Under the pieces are notes generated by a model. It was not told the DNA's origin. It saw nothing but the letters and a program-made list of their open reading frames with translations, and ran no database searches. Positions 4,775-5,572 of a stretch of 5,572 nucleotides of DNA are shown in pieces. Made by a program: the position numbers and the translations under genes. This stretch comes from Candidatus Krumholzibacteriota bacterium (GTDB lineage Bacteria; Krumholzibacteriota; Krumholzibacteriia; Krumholzibacteriales; Krumholzibacteriaceae). Within the stretch, counting starts at the first letter, position 1. Each line of letters starts with the position of its first letter. The stretch covers positions 1-5,572 of the forward strand of contig DAOVNN010000198.1 of assembly GCA_030630165.1 (NCBI GenBank). Reading direction: 5' to 3'.

Positions 4775-5572
4775 CTCTTCGATATTGGATACGATGAATT
4801 TCGCCTTCCCCGCCGGTGACAGGGGGATATCGTCGACGATCTGAAAATCGACACGGAAATCCTCGCAGCAGTTCTCCCGGATCTTTCCGGCAAGCACCTC
4901 CCTGTACTCGTCGCTCCATTCTTCACCGGGAACTATACGGAAGATGATGCCGGACCTGTCCCTCTGCTCGATCTGGAACCTGTCGATGCCAGGCACGGCC
5001 CTCGACAGCCAGGTCCAGAAGAAGCCGCCGACTTTCTTCCCCCCGGGGGTGACGATCGCGTCGAATGAACGGCCCTCTATCTTCTCGAGCAGTGGAAACC
5101 CTCTGCCGCAGGGGCACTTCCTCTCCGTCGGCATGGCAAGATCGCCGGTCCTGTATCTTATGAACGGCATGTATAGGTTGGTCAGATCGGTGATTACCAG
5201 CTCGCCTATCTCGCCGCTCTGCGCCGGCCTTCCGCTCGCGTGGATCACCTCGACATGAAAGAGGTCGCTGAAGATGTGAAGCCCCTTGTGTTCGGAGCAT
5301 TCGTGCGCGACAGCTGAAAACTCCCTGCTGCCGTAGCGGTTGTATACGTCGGCGTGAAACGCCTCCTCGATCAGGTCCCTCTGATGCGGGAAGAGTCTCT
5401 CTCCCCCCGTCACGACGGCCTTCGGTGAGGGCAGACGGACACCCGCGTCACGGCAGAATTCGGAGAATGCAGCGGAAGCAAACAGCTTGGCAAGACAGGC
5501 CGCAACAGACGCCGAGGTAGGCAACAAACAGGTGGTGGCTCTCCTCGCCGCAATGGAAAAGATAAACGTATC
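4409..5572 (-). CDS. PaaK/CapK-type adenylate-forming ligase fused to a C-terminal PanD-like domain, 5' end outside the window
   Basis: The frame stays open to the right edge (5572), so the start lies beyond it; 387 residues are visible. TTG at 5525-5527 is in frame, but ligase-like sequence continues upstream of it, so it is not the true start. Visible residues about 1-265 are the C-terminal part of an AMP-binding ligase of the phenylacetate-CoA ligase/CapK group (COG1541): VVTGGERL, YNRYGSREF (77-85, A5-type motif), YRTGDLA (140-146, A7-type), CPCGRG (153-158, typical of this group), IEGRSFD (A8 region) and PLSPAGKAKFI (250-260, A10-type with the catalytic-Lys region). Such enzymes activate a carboxylic acid as acyl-AMP and usually pass it to CoA or another acceptor. 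The P-loop motif is out of view. From visible residue 267 to the end the sequence is PanD-like (see the separate entry). The acid activated is unknown; a link to aspartate or beta-alanine is inference from the fused domain and the panD-like neighbour. Confidence 0.88.
   Translation of the reverse strand, partial: DTFIFSIAARRATTCLLPTSASVAACLAKLFASAAFSEFCRDAGVRLPSPKAVVTGGERLFPHQRDLIEEAFHADVYNRYGSREFSAVAHECSEHKGLHIFSDLFHVEVIHASGRPAQSGEIGELVITDLTNLYMPFIRYRTGDLAMPTERKCPCGRGFPLLEKIEGRSFDAIVTPGGKKVGGFFWTWLSRAVPGIDRFQIEQRDRSGIIFRIVPGEEWSDEYREVLAGKIRENCCEDFRVDFQIVDDIPLSPAGKAKFIVSNIEERLVIKSKIHKAHISGDAPEKNDCLRIDTKLLELGNVAPFEKVLIVNATSGARLETFAFEAESGSGDIVACGAVSRLCRPGDEISIMAFTWSTGESGDFSNILVDEENRFVRYLTEKAGDRI

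Overview
The window looks like ordinary chromosomal DNA from a Gram-negative, probably uncultivated bacterium. The signs are a type II lipobox lipoprotein, a twin-arginine secreted Fe-S oxidoreductase and an S9 peptidase in one unit, G+C-rich DNA, and frequent AGG/AGA arginine codons. A member of the FCB superphylum or a nearby candidate phylum would fit. That placement is an inference from gene style, not a phylogenetic result. No RNA gene, CRISPR array, insertion sequence, attachment site or origin was seen.

Positions 1-2535, plus strand: one co-directional unit. It holds the 3' end of an S9 (prolyl-oligopeptidase family) peptidase, a Tat-exported aldo/keto reductase with two C-terminal cysteine clusters, and a LolA/LppX-like lipoprotein. 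The gaps are about 20 bp and the unit closes with a strong intrinsic terminator at 2487-2535. All three products are probably envelope or periplasmic, but no shared pathway can be named. Positions 2536-2832 hold a short regulatory gap and a tiny, highly charged protein that most likely starts at a TTG codon.

Positions 2851-5572, minus strand, read from right to left: a 5'-truncated PaaK/CapK-type adenylate-forming ligase whose C terminus is an in-frame aspartate-1-decarboxylase (PanD)-like domain; a stand-alone PanD-like gene with its own candidate promoter; and a site-2 protease with two CBS domains. The small plus-strand gene and the protease gene converge, with stops 18 bp apart.

The most interesting signal is the pair of PanD-like sequences. 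They align to each other and to E. coli PanD numbering without gaps over about 96 residues, yet they have lost different catalytic residues. The stand-alone copy keeps the Gly24-Ser25 self-processing site, Tyr58 and Asn72, but has Met9 and Leu11. The ligase-fused copy keeps Lys9 and His11, but has Asp24-Cys25, Phe58 and Cys72. PanD active sites lie between subunits, so the two could form a hetero-oligomer with complementary half-sites, or the fused copy could be a prozyme-like partner that ties a pyruvoyl decarboxylase to a carboxylate-activating ligase. This is a hypothesis drawn from residues visible here. I could not search databases, so novelty is not established.
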